Below are positions 47,462 through 55,754 of a DNA stretch of 64,000 bases, piece by piece. Under the pieces are notes generated by a model that saw only the letters and a list, made by a program, of their open reading frames with translations, searched no databases and was not told where the DNA came from. How positions within the stretch are numbered: position 1 is the stretch's first letter; each line of letters opens with the position of its first letter. The translations under genes were made by a program, and so were the position numbers. The DNA is from Streptomyces sp. NL15-2K (GTDB lineage Bacteria > Actinomycetota > Actinomycetes > Streptomycetales > Streptomycetaceae), in the NCBI RefSeq assembly GCF_030551255.1, contig NZ_CP130630.1, positions 3,949,501-4,013,500 on the forward strand, written 5' to 3'.

Positions 47462-47491
47462 TTGCCGGATCGACGGAAGCGCTCCTAGCGT
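47462..47491 (+). promoter_or_regulatory. Candidate promoter of the peptide locus
   Basis: TTGCCG - 18 bp - TAGCGT, 70 bp upstream of the first precursor ATG. TAGCGT fits the actinobacterial -10 (TAnnnT). Confidence 0.45.
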
Positions 47492-47560
47492 CATTTCCGA
47501 CGAGAAACCGGATAGGGCGGTACGGGTGATCCGGCCGCCCGGGAATCGGAAGGAAAAGCC

Positions 47561-47731
47561 ATGACGGGTGTTTCTGTTGCCGAGCGCATAGCTGCTGGAG
47601 GCCTTCAGCAGCACATGTTCTCGGAACCCACCGCGGTCGCCGAGGAGTGCAAGCGTCCCGGCCAGAGCTGCTGGTTCGACTCCGACTGCTGCGACCCGCG
47701 CTTCTGTGAGTGGTGGACCTGCCGCGCCTGA
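47561..47731 (+). CDS. Cystine-knot-type RiPP-like precursor peptide 1
   Basis: A 56-residue peptide. Residues 1-29 form a leader ('MTGVSVAERIAAGGLQQHMF' then 'SEPTAVAEE'). Residues 30-56 contain six Cys with spacing C-x6-C-x5-C-C-x4-C-x4-C, the spacing class of inhibitor cystine knots. The core ends '...EWWTCRA'. ATG 47561 has ggaaggaaaag upstream. The second precursor has the same leader and Cys spacing but a diverged core, the pattern of a modified secreted peptide family. No family match is known to me. Confidence 0.8.
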   Translation: MTGVSVAERIAAGGLQQHMFSEPTAVAEECKRPGQSCWFDSDCCDPRFCEWWTCRA

Positions 47732-47766
47732 GCGGCCGGTTCCCCCACCTGAGGGAAGGAAAAGTC

Positions 47767-47940
47767 ATGACGGGTGTTTCTGTGACCGAGCGCATTGCCG
47801 CCGGTGGCCTTCAGCAGCACATGTTCTCGGAACCCACCGAGATCGCTGAGGCGTGCAGTCCGTCCGGAGCGAGGTGCGTCTGGGACTCCGACTGCTGCTA
47901 CGGGCTCATCTGTGAATGGTGGGCATGCGAGACGCCCTGA
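47767..47940 (+). CDS. Cystine-knot-type RiPP-like precursor peptide 2
   Basis: A 57-residue paralogue of precursor 1. The leader is nearly identical through 'LQQHMFSEPT', and the core differs ('CSPSGARC.W', 'CCYGLICEWWAC') while all six Cys and the EWW motif stay in place. Shine-Dalgarno gagggaaggaaaag. 35 bp after the first. Core divergence against leader conservation indicates selection on the mature peptide. Confidence 0.8.
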   Translation: MTGVSVTERIAAGGLQQHMFSEPTEIAEACSPSGARCVWDSDCCYGLICEWWACETP

Positions 47941-48040
47941 CATTCACCGGTGCCGTCGGCGGCCGTTCGGTCGCCGACGGCACCACCGGGTCGGATTCCG
48001 AAAAATGCCTGGCGGAACATGACGGAAAAGGTGTGCGGGA

Positions 48041-48457
48041 ATGGTGATGAATGTGTCGGCGCTGCTGCGATCGGCGCGCGCGGGAAAGGTGTTTCTGGAG
48101 TCCTCCCGGCGGAACGGCGGAAAATTCGAATTCGCCCCCTGGCCTCAGGCGGCCGCCCCGCGCTTCGGCCCGGTGGGACGGGCGCGGTCCGCCGTGTCCG
48201 GTCTGCGCGCCGTCGAGCGGTTGACGGTCGGCTTCCTGGATCCGGTGGAGGACGCGATCTACCTGACGGTCGGCCTGCGCCGGATGGGATTCCCCGCCTC
48301 GTTCCATCTCGGCAGGGAAGTGGCCCCGGCCGTACCGCCCGCGGGGTTCTACGCCTGGGTGCGGTGCGGCGGCGATGTCCTCAGCACCTCGCTCCCCGTG
48401 AAAGAGGAGTACGTCGAGATCTACCGGAACGCGCCGGAGGGTGAGCACAGTGCGTGA
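48041..48457 (+). CDS. Lasso-peptide B2-like protein lacking the catalytic Cys and His
   Basis: 138 residues. The middle region 'AVERLTVGFLDPVEDAIYLTVGLRRMGFPASFHLG' and 'PAGFYAWVRCGG..LSTSLP' follow the B2 transglutaminase-like protease fold. In B2 enzymes the nucleophilic Cys lies in the first block and His in 'AHAWV'. Here the equivalents read Asp/Pro and Tyr, so it is probably not a protease. It may act as a scaffold or leader-binding protein. ATG 48041 (aaaggtg upstream); 48044 and 48047 are alternative starts. Confidence 0.62.
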   Translation: MVMNVSALLRSARAGKVFLESSRRNGGKFEFAPWPQAAAPRFGPVGRARSAVSGLRAVERLTVGFLDPVEDAIYLTVGLRRMGFPASFHLGREVAPAVPPAGFYAWVRCGGDVLSTSLPVKEEYVEIYRNAPEGEHSA

Positions 48458-49925
48458 CGTCGTCGAATTCACGGGCGGCCGGGTGAGCCGCAGTCGTCCG
48501 GCGCTGGCCGCCGAACCACTGGGCGCGAGCGGTGTCCGGACCGACGCGGCGTTCGAACTGCGACGGGACCTGCCCGGCCCGGCACCGCTGTACTACCGGG
48601 TCGGTTACGGCCGACTGGAGTGGAGCGGCGACCTGGCCGACTTCCAGGACGGCGAACCTCTGCCCCCTCCCGATCCGGGAGCGCTGCTCGCCATGGCCCT
48701 CGGATCCGCGCCCGCACCCGACAGCACCCCGTTGCCGGGCGTGCACCGGCTGGCCACCGGAGTGACGGTACGGCTGGACCGCGACGGCGTCCGGGTGAGC
48801 AGGCACCGGCCGGAGACCGCCACTACGCGGCGCACGCCCGTACGTGCCGCGGGCGAGGCCCTCGACTCGTTGTCCGGCCCGTACGCGATCTCCTACAGCG
48901 GCGGCCTGTCCTCGGCGTTCGTCGCGGTCGGCGCGGTGCGGGCGGGGCATCGGCCGCCTCTGGTGCACGCGGATTTCGGCGCCCGGTTCGGTGGGTCGGC
49001 GCTGCCCCGGATCCCGGAACTGCGGTGCGAGCGAGTGCCGTTGGACCTGCTGGAGCTGCTGGACCATCACCGGATCACCGGGGAGGAACCGTTCCCCCCG
49101 CTTCCGGACACCGAGGTGCCCCGGCTGCTGACCGAACGGCTCGGCGCCCACACCGGGCTTCCGGTGGTGAGCGGCGGGCTGCTGGACCCGCTGATGGCGG
49201 CGCGGCTGCCCGACGCGAGCCTCGGGCCGCGCAGTTGGCGGCTGCTGGCCTGCGAACCCTTTCACGTGTCCGGCACCCTGCGTTCGCTCGCGGAGGCCCG
49301 AGAGCTCTTCGACAAGGGCGTCGTACACGATCCGGACCGGGTGGCGGCCGACATCCCGGACAGCCAGCCGGTGAGCGCGCCTGCTCCGCCCTCGCCGACC
49401 GGCGCGGACCGGGTGCCCGGACTCACCGGCAAGGGCCGGGAGGCGTTCGACGCGGCCAGGCGCGGTTCGCTGGCGGTGTGGCGCGAGCACCTGGAGTTCC
49501 TGCCGTCCGCGATCGGCCGGGCGGACGCCGCGCTGACCGAGTACGGGGACGGCGGCGCGCACCTGCCGGCGCTGGACCCCCGGGTGCTCGCCTCGGTCGG
49601 TGCGCTGCCACCGACCCGGCTCGGCCGGATCCGGGGCGGCACCTTCCAGTCGCACGTTCCCATGCGCACGGCGGTGGCGGCGCACCGTGTCACCGGCGTA
49701 CGGAAGAGCGCCCCGCGCTACTGGCTGCGGCTCGCGGCGGCCGAACACCTGCACCGCGAGCGGTCCAAGGTCATCGCCGAGCTCGAGCACGGAAGCGCGC
49801 TGGCGGACATGGGCCTGATCGATCCGACCGCTCTCATCGGCATCCTGCGGGACGGCCGTGACCTCAGCGCCCAGGCCCTGATCCTGCTCAGGATGGTCTG
49901 GCTCGACCGATGGCTGCGAGGTTGA
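48450..49925 (+). CDS. Asparagine-synthetase/lasso-cyclase-like protein
   Basis: A 491-residue two-domain protein. The N-terminal glutaminase-like domain lacks an N-terminal Cys. The PP-loop 'ISYSGGLSSAFVA' (residue about 150) corresponds to SGGLDS in asparagine synthetases, with Asp replaced by Ser. The C-terminal cyclase-like region includes 'RGGTFQSHVPMRTAVAAHRV' and 'APRYWLRLAAAEHLHRERSK'. GTG 48450 follows ggagg and overlaps the B2-like gene by 8 bp. Family members adenylate a side-chain carboxylate to make an isopeptide bond. The altered loop makes that activity uncertain. Confidence 0.72.
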   Translation: MRDVVEFTGGRVSRSRPALAAEPLGASGVRTDAAFELRRDLPGPAPLYYRVGYGRLEWSGDLADFQDGEPLPPPDPGALLAMALGSAPAPDSTPLPGVHRLATGVTVRLDRDGVRVSRHRPETATTRRTPVRAAGEALDSLSGPYAISYSGGLSSAFVAVGAVRAGHRPPLVHADFGARFGGSALPRIPELRCERVPLDLLELLDHHRITGEEPFPPLPDTEVPRLLTERLGAHTGLPVVSGGLLDPLMAARLPDASLGPRSWRLLACEPFHVSGTLRSLAEARELFDKGVVHDPDRVAADIPDSQPVSAPAPPSPTGADRVPGLTGKGREAFDAARRGSLAVWREHLEFLPSAIGRADAALTEYGDGGAHLPALDPRVLASVGALPPTRLGRIRGGTFQSHVPMRTAVAAHRVTGVRKSAPRYWLRLAAAEHLHRERSKVIAELEHGSALADMGLIDPTALIGILRDGRDLSAQALILLRMVWLDRWLRG

Positions 49926-49927
49926 CC

Positions 49928-50395
49928 ATGACCACGACCATGCCCACTCCTCCCACCGCCTCCCACGGTGGCGGGCCGCGGCTCGCCCCCCAGGTGCGGT
50001 TCACCCCCCTGCCGTTCGGCGGCGCCGTCCTGGTCCATGCCTCGACCCTGAGCGTGGCTGAATGCGGGGAACACGAGGCGCGCGTCATCGAACGCCTGCT
50101 CAGCCACGGGCTCCCGGGCCCCGACACCGGTCCGGCCGGCGAAGCGGTACGGCGTATGAGCCAGGAACTCGTGGCGGCCGGCTGGCTCGAGACCGCGCCG
50201 GCGGCCGTGCCCGCCGCGCATGACTCGGCGCCGCCCGCTCCGAGTGAACCAGGCGCGCCAAAAGCGGGTGAACCAGGCGCGCCCCCAGCGGGTGAGTCAG
50301 CCCCGCCCACGGCGCCCGACTCCGCCGTACGGGCCACGGACCCGTCAGCCATCACCCCGGCGGACACCACCGCGCCGGACACCCAACGGAGGTAG
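49928..50395 (+). CDS. PqqD-like (RRE) leader-recognition protein
   Basis: 155 residues. Residues 10-85 match PqqD/lasso B1 ('LAPQVRFTPLPFGGAVLVHA', 'LSVAECGEHEARVIERLL', 'VRRMSQELVAAGWLE'), the domain that binds RiPP leaders. The tail is Pro/Ala/Gly-rich with short repeats. ATG 49928 lies 3 bp after the cyclase-like stop. Likely presents the precursors to the enzymes of the locus. Confidence 0.68.
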   Translation: MTTTMPTPPTASHGGGPRLAPQVRFTPLPFGGAVLVHASTLSVAECGEHEARVIERLLSHGLPGPDTGPAGEAVRRMSQELVAAGWLETAPAAVPAAHDSAPPAPSEPGAPKAGEPGAPPAGESAPPTAPDSAVRATDPSAITPADTTAPDTQRR

Positions 50396-50400
50396 GTCCC

Positions 50401-51216
50401 TTGCGAGTCACCCTTGGCCGGACGCTTCGTCACCTGCTGCCCGACATGGCGGTCGCCGCGCTCGCCGGCCCTCTCGCGGTCTCCGGCATCGCCAAGGCGG
50501 TCACCCCCGCCGAAGATCTCGACTGGCCCGTCGACTCGGGTCCGCTGTCGGCGCCCGACGGCGCGAAAATCGTCGGTGCGGCCGAACTGGCGACCGCGGC
50601 CGTGACCCTCGTCGCACCCGGCCGGCTCGCCGCGCTCGCCCCGATGGGCGCCTACGCCGTCCTGACCGTCGCCGCCCACCGGATGAAGGGGGCGAAGTGC
50701 GCCTGCTTCGGAAGCGCGCGCCTGGCCGCGATCGGACGGACGCACGTCGGGGCGAACGCGGTGGCGTCGCTCGTCGCGGCCGCCGCGCTGGCGGCAGCCC
50801 CGGAACGCAGGCGCCTGGTCCGTGCGGGCACCGCCGTGCTCTCGTCCGCGGTCACCTACGGCGTCGTACGCACCCTCGACCGCCGGGCCGGGAAGAACTC
50901 AGCAGCGGCGGCGCAGGCTTGCCAGGACCCGGTGAGCTCCGTACGGCTCTACGTCTCCGACGACTGCCCCGCCTGCCGGTCCCTGAAGCACCTGCTGCGG
51001 TTCATGGAGTCGGCCCGCCGCGACGCGGTCAGTACGACCGTGGTGAGCGGCGAGGACGAACTCCCGCCAGAACTGGCCGACTTGGGGGTGCCGTGCGCCC
51101 TGGGACTGGACGCCCGGGGCGAACCGGTCTGCGCGCCCGTGTCCGGGATCGGCGGGGTGAAGGCGCTGATCGACAGTGTCACGCTCAGTGCACCGGGGGT
51201 CCGCCGTGCGGGCTGA
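50401..51216 (+). CDS. MauE/DoxX-like membrane protein fused to a thioredoxin-fold domain
   Basis: 271 residues. Four membrane segments in residues 15-150 with 'AKCACFGS', the CxCFG motif of MauE-type proteins. The C-terminal domain holds 'VRLYVSDDCPACRSLKHLLR', a thioredoxin-like CxxC, plus two further Cys. MauE proteins support disulfide formation, and this fusion could transfer electrons across the membrane to oxidise the six-Cys precursors. TTG 50401 has ggaggtagg upstream. Overlaps the peptidase gene by 11 bp. Confidence 0.75.
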   Translation: MRVTLGRTLRHLLPDMAVAALAGPLAVSGIAKAVTPAEDLDWPVDSGPLSAPDGAKIVGAAELATAAVTLVAPGRLAALAPMGAYAVLTVAAHRMKGAKCACFGSARLAAIGRTHVGANAVASLVAAAALAAAPERRRLVRAGTAVLSSAVTYGVVRTLDRRAGKNSAAAAQACQDPVSSVRLYVSDDCPACRSLKHLLRFMESARRDAVSTTVVSGEDELPPELADLGVPCALGLDARGEPVCAPVSGIGGVKALIDSVTLSAPGVRRAG

Positions 51217-53803
51217 CACGGCGTGCCGGACCGCCCTGTCGTACGGGGACGCCTCCGGCCGTGACACCAGGTCCGGGGACGAAACCGTCGGGGACAACGA
51301 GGAGGCGGGCGACGCCATCCGGCACAACGAGCACGCGGACGGCACCCTCCGGAACACCCGGCCCGCGGACAGCCCCGCCCAGAACACCCGGCACGCGGAC
51401 GGCACCGTCCGAAACAACGAGCACACGGACAGCACCCTCCGGAACACCCGGCCCGCGAACAGCCCCGCCCAGAACACCCGGCACGCGGACGGCACCGTCC
51501 GAAACAACGAGCACACGGACAGCACCCTCCGGAACACCCGGCCCGCGAACAGCCCCGCCCAGAACACCCGGCACGCGGACAGCCCCGCCCAGAACACCCG
51601 GCACGCGGACGGCACCGTCCGAAACAACGAGCACACGGACAGCACCCTCCGGAACACCCGGCCCGCGGACAGCCCCGCCCAGAACACCCGGCACGCGGAC
51701 GGCACCGTCCGAAACAACGAGCACGCGGACGGCACCGTCCAGAACACCCGGCAGCGGGTCGACGCTTCGCCCGACCTGTCCGCGTGGGCACTGATCACGG
51801 CGCCCGTGCACCCGAGTCTCCGGGAAGCGCACCCGGACACAGCCCTCTGGGGCGAGTTGCGGGTCGACCCCGGGCTTGCGGGGCTCGACGTCGGACGGGC
51901 CCGTCCGATCCGGGTCGAGATCGGCTGCCGGGACGTCGAGGGCCTGTGGCGAGTGCCCGTCGAGGACATCACGCCGAGCGCGCTGGCGTGGCACCCGCGG
52001 CTGCCCCTGGTGGCCGGGCTGGCCATGCGCGGCCGCCACGCGCATCCGTGGATCGCCGACTACCGTGCGCATACGGTCGTGGTGCACGACCGGGTCCGGG
52101 CGGCCACGTCGCTCACCGGTCTCGGGGGCGCGGGGCAGCCGCCGCTCGTGTGGTGCGGTTCCGGGCTCGTCGTCCTCACCCCCGCGACGCCACCGCCCGC
52201 CCCGGCCGACGCCGGAGGGGAGCCGAGCCGGGCGGCCGTGACCTGCGAGGCGAACGGCCCCGGCTGGCTCGCGTTCCCCCAGGGCGTACGGGAGCTTTCG
52301 GCCCTGGCCGCCGTCCGGGTGACGGAGTTGCACCCCGACGGCGACGCCCCCCGGGTGCTCACCGGGCCGCTGCTGGTCCGGGGACTCGATCCCGCCCCGG
52401 GCGACGGACATCTGCTGGTCACGCACCTCGACGAGGAGGTCTCCCACTCCCAGCAGCTGCGCTGGGCCGCGTCGGTGGTCGAGGCCGGCCCGTCGGGGCG
52501 GGACGCCTGCGCGCGGCCGGTTCCACCCGGATCCCGTTGGGCCATTGGCGCCCCCGCCGTACTGGCGTGGCCCGACGACACCGACGACGACACCGACAGC
52601 GGCCGACGGATCCTGATGTGCCACGCCGCCGATCACGCGGCCGGTGACACCTCGAGCGTCCCCGTCTCCGTCCCCCTCCCCGTACCCGCTCACAGCCCGG
52701 CCCGGGAGTGGTGGCCCCTGTGGCACGACGGAGCACCCTGGGTGCTCGGCATGCAGGACAGCGGCCCGTACCTGTCCTCGCCTCGGCACACGGTCCCCCT
52801 CCCCGCACCCGCCGGCCTGCGGCTCGGCCACCCCTCCCCGGCCGAGGATCCCGCGGCCGGATTCCTGCTGGACTGCCGGGACGGCGAGGACAGGTACGGG
52901 ATCGCGGCCCTGAACCCCGGAGGCCCAGGACGCCCCGGAGGCCCCGGACGCCCCGAACTCACCATCACCAGGGCGGCCGACCGAGACATACCGGCCGCGG
53001 TACGGGCCGTCCGCGCCTTCGGTGGACGGTCGGGCCAGGGGCTGGCAGTGGAGAGCGCCACACAGCACTATGCCGGGCAACGCGCCGCAGCGCTCCCGCA
53101 CCAGAGCCGGCGTACGACAGCACTGACCCTGCTCGACGACGGCGAGACCACGGCCCGCGGCCCCCTCCTGCTGTGGCTCCGGGCACAGGAGCCCGGCACG
53201 GGCGGCGAGGCCACGCCGTGCCCCGGGGCAGGACCGGTCGCCCACCTGGACCTGCTACCCCGGTGGCCGGCCGACGCCACCGTCGGTTTCCTGCACTCCC
53301 AGATCACCGGCGCCGTCCGGGAGGCCCTGGACACGCTCGCCGAACACCGGCCCGGCCTCCTCGGCCGGGGTGTGGTCGTCGGCGGGCACAGTTTCGGCGC
53401 GAGCCTCGCGCTCCACGCGATGGCCCACGTCCCCCGGCTGGCTGGCGCCATCGTGCACAGCGGCTGCTACAACCGCACCCTCACCCCGGGCGGCTTCCAG
53501 TACGAGCGGCGCTCCTACTGGCAGGCGCCCGAGGTCTACCACGCCTTCAGCGCCCTGCTGTTCGCTCACCGGCTGGACCGGCCCGTCCTCATCGTGCACG
53601 GCACCCAGGACACCAACCCCGCGACGACGCCCGAACAGGCCGTCGGGCTCTACCGGGGCATCGTCGCCGCCGGCGGTCACGCACGTCTGGTGCTGCTGCC
53701 CGGCGAAGGCCACAACTTCCAGTACGCGGAGAGCCACCAAACCCTCGCGCATGAGCACAGGCGATGGCTGGATCGGTGCGCACGCACTCCGGAAAGGGTG
53801 TGA
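51206..53803 (+). CDS. S9 prolyl-oligopeptidase-like serine peptidase with decapeptide repeats
   Basis: An 865-residue protein. The N-terminus holds 14 decapeptide repeats (about residues 40-185), then a beta-propeller-like region. The C-terminal alpha/beta-hydrolase has nucleophile 'GGHSFGASLAL' (Ser near 730), Asp in 'HGTQDTNP' and His in 'GEGHNFQYAES'. It lacks a signal peptide, so it would act in the cytoplasm, possibly removing the precursor leader. GTG 51206 is chosen; 51176 and 51188 are in-frame alternatives. Confidence 0.78.
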   Translation: MRADTACRTALSYGDASGRDTRSGDETVGDNEEAGDAIRHNEHADGTLRNTRPADSPAQNTRHADGTVRNNEHTDSTLRNTRPANSPAQNTRHADGTVRNNEHTDSTLRNTRPANSPAQNTRHADSPAQNTRHADGTVRNNEHTDSTLRNTRPADSPAQNTRHADGTVRNNEHADGTVQNTRQRVDASPDLSAWALITAPVHPSLREAHPDTALWGELRVDPGLAGLDVGRARPIRVEIGCRDVEGLWRVPVEDITPSALAWHPRLPLVAGLAMRGRHAHPWIADYRAHTVVVHDRVRAATSLTGLGGAGQPPLVWCGSGLVVLTPATPPPAPADAGGEPSRAAVTCEANGPGWLAFPQGVRELSALAAVRVTELHPDGDAPRVLTGPLLVRGLDPAPGDGHLLVTHLDEEVSHSQQLRWAASVVEAGPSGRDACARPVPPGSRWAIGAPAVLAWPDDTDDDTDSGRRILMCHAADHAAGDTSSVPVSVPLPVPAHSPAREWWPLWHDGAPWVLGMQDSGPYLSSPRHTVPLPAPAGLRLGHPSPAEDPAAGFLLDCRDGEDRYGIAALNPGGPGRPGGPGRPELTITRAADRDIPAAVRAVRAFGGRSGQGLAVESATQHYAGQRAAALPHQSRRTTALTLLDDGETTARGPLLLWLRAQEPGTGGEATPCPGAGPVAHLDLLPRWPADATVGFLHSQITGAVREALDTLAEHRPGLLGRGVVVGGHSFGASLALHAMAHVPRLAGAIVHSGCYNRTLTPGGFQYERRSYWQAPEVYHAFSALLFAHRLDRPVLIVHGTQDTNPATTPEQAVGLYRGIVAAGGHARLVLLPGEGHNFQYAESHQTLAHEHRRWLDRCARTPERV
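51320..51750 (+). repeat. 30-bp/90-bp in-frame tandem repeats in the S9-like peptidase
   Basis: Fourteen 30-bp units encode decapeptides of types NTRHADGTVR, NNEHTDSTLR and NTRPANSPAQ. Three types alternate as a 90-bp higher-order unit with near-identical copies. Asn/Asp/Thr-rich. Confidence 0.92.
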
Positions 53804-53806
53804 CCC

Positions 53807-55705
53807 ATGGCCGCTGAAGCGGGCGCGGCGAAGATCGGCACACGTGAGCAGATCGCCTGCCTGGCGTTCGCGGTACGGCTGGTCTGGCGGGCGGACCGGC
53901 GCCGCCTCATCGAGGTGGTCATCGCCCAACTCGCCTCGGCGCTGGGCATCATGGCCCTGATCCTGCTGGTCAGGAACGTCTTCGGAACGGTGCTCGCCGC
54001 CGGGTCCGGCCCCGGTGCGGGCGGCGGTCGGCAGGCGATCGTCTCCGTCGTCCTCATCGTCGCGATCGGTTCGCTGGGTGGCGTGCTGCGCCTGTTCAGT
54101 TCCTCCCGGAACCGGGTCCTGGCAGCCAAGGCCGACCGCCATGTCATCAGTACGGTGCTCGCCTCGGCGACCAGGGCGGAACTGGCGCGCTTCGAGGATC
54201 CCGTGTTCCACGACGCGTTGCAGCGGGCGGTGTTCGCCTCCCGTTCGCAGCCGACGATGGTGGTCGCCATGCTGGTCGCGGCCTCGCAGGCGGCGCTCAC
54301 CGCCCTCGCCGTCGGCGCCGCCTTCGTGGTGATGGCCTGGTGGCTGCTGCCCGTCGCGTTCCTCAGCGCGCTGCCGGTGCTCCGGGCCGCCCGCGCCGAA
54401 CGCAACGCCGGATACGGACTGCACCGCAGGCTCGCCGAGGACCGCAGAGTGCGCCAGTACGTGGAGCAGTTGCTCACCGGCAGGGACGGCGCCAAGGAAG
54501 TGCGGGCACTGGACCTCGGCCGGATCCTGCGCGCCAGGTGGGACGCGGAGTACGAGCGCGAGATCGACGACATCGTGTCCTGGCAGCGGGGTTATCTGCG
54601 GACGCGGATCGCGGCCCGGCTCGGATCGGACGCGATGATCCTGGCGATCATCGGCTCGGTCTGGTGGCTGATCGGCTCCGACGTGGTCAGCCTGCCCACC
54701 GCGGTCGCCGCCGTCACCGGCCTCTTCCTGATGACCAGCCGGGTGCAGGCGCTCGGCGCGCTCCTCAACGGAATCGGCGAATCGCTCTTCTACCTCATGG
54801 ATCTGCGCACCTTCGCGGCCGACGCCGACAGCGAGGCCGACAGCGAACCGGTCCCGCCCCCGCCCGGCGGACCCTCCGGCGACGGATTCACCGGGCTGAG
54901 CGCCGAGTCGATCGACTTCACCTACCCCGGGTCGCCCCGACCGGCGCTGCGCGATGTCACCCTCACCGTGCGCAGGGGCGAGTTCATCGCCCTGGTCGGC
55001 GAGAACGGGTCGGGCAAGACGACGCTGGCCAAGATCCTCGGCGGGCTGTACCCGCCGGACAGCGGTCGCCTGGTACTCGACGGCACACCTGCGCCCGATC
55101 CGGCCCGGCTCCGTGAGACCTGCGCCCCGGTCTTCCAGGACTTCCTGCGCTACAAGTTCACGGCCGGCGACTCCATCGCCTTCGGCCGCGCCGACGTCCC
55201 GCCGGACACCGGCGCGATCGTCGCCGCGGCCGAGCGGGCGGGCGCCCACGCCTTCCTGGAGCGGCTGCCGCGCGGCTACGACACCGTGCTGGGCAAGGAG
55301 TTCAGCGACGGCTGCGACCTGTCGCTGGGCCAGTGGCAACGCCTGGCGCTGGCCCGGGCCTTCTACCGGGACTCGCCGTTCCTGATCCTCGACGAGCCGA
55401 CCGCCTCGCTCGACCCGCAGGCGGAGGCTGACCTGGCCGACCGCCTGCGGGCCCTGTTCGCGGACCGCACGGTGCTGCTGATCTCGCACCGGTTCTCGGC
55501 GGTGCGCGGCGCCGACCGGATCTACGTCATGGCCGGCGGACGGGTGGTGGAACAGGGACGGCACGAGGAGCTCATGGCCGAGAACGGGACATACGCACGA
55601 CTCTTCCGGCTCCAGGCCCTGCCCTACCACGACGACAGCGCCAAGGCCAATGCCGACAACGCCGACAACGCCGACAACGCCGCCCGAAGGCTGAGCCACC
55701 GCTGA
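53807..55705 (+). CDS. ABC exporter, fused membrane and ATP-binding domains
   Basis: 632 residues. The ABC membrane domain (residues 30-320, six segments) is followed by an ATPase with Walker A 'GENGSGKTT', Q-loop 'PVFQDFLRYKF', signature 'LSLGQWQRLALARA', Walker B 'FLILDEPTA' and 'ISHRFS'. ATG 53807 is 3 bp after the peptidase stop. Type and position fit the exporter of the processed peptide (lasso D-like). No C39 peptidase domain, so cleavage is by another enzyme. The C-terminus has four ADN repeats. Confidence 0.87.
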   Translation: MAAEAGAAKIGTREQIACLAFAVRLVWRADRRRLIEVVIAQLASALGIMALILLVRNVFGTVLAAGSGPGAGGGRQAIVSVVLIVAIGSLGGVLRLFSSSRNRVLAAKADRHVISTVLASATRAELARFEDPVFHDALQRAVFASRSQPTMVVAMLVAASQAALTALAVGAAFVVMAWWLLPVAFLSALPVLRAARAERNAGYGLHRRLAEDRRVRQYVEQLLTGRDGAKEVRALDLGRILRARWDAEYEREIDDIVSWQRGYLRTRIAARLGSDAMILAIIGSVWWLIGSDVVSLPTAVAAVTGLFLMTSRVQALGALLNGIGESLFYLMDLRTFAADADSEADSEPVPPPPGGPSGDGFTGLSAESIDFTYPGSPRPALRDVTLTVRRGEFIALVGENGSGKTTLAKILGGLYPPDSGRLVLDGTPAPDPARLRETCAPVFQDFLRYKFTAGDSIAFGRADVPPDTGAIVAAAERAGAHAFLERLPRGYDTVLGKEFSDGCDLSLGQWQRLALARAFYRDSPFLILDEPTASLDPQAEADLADRLRALFADRTVLLISHRFSAVRGADRIYVMAGGRVVEQGRHEELMAENGTYARLFRLQALPYHDDSAKANADNADNADNAARRLSHR

Positions 55706-55754
55706 ACACCGTCCGCAGCCCCGCCGCCCCGCCGCCCCGCCGCGCCGCCGCGCC

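Noticed and set aside
47561..47940. Precursors as ordinary lasso peptides
   Set aside because: No acidic residue at core position 7-9 for any sensible leader cleavage; the six Cys with knottin spacing dominate.
47561..47940. Precursors as defensin-like bacteriocins (actinodefensin type)
   Set aside because: The spacing (adjacent Cys pair in the middle) does not match the CSalphabeta pattern as I know it; similar accessory genes are noted but family identity cannot be confirmed.
47950..48444. Alternative frame overlapping the B2-like gene
   Set aside because: Arg/Gly-rich shadow; the overlapping frame has the conserved domain pattern and ribosome site.
51320..51750. CRISPR array
   Set aside because: Units are contiguous without unique spacers and stay in frame with a peptidase gene.
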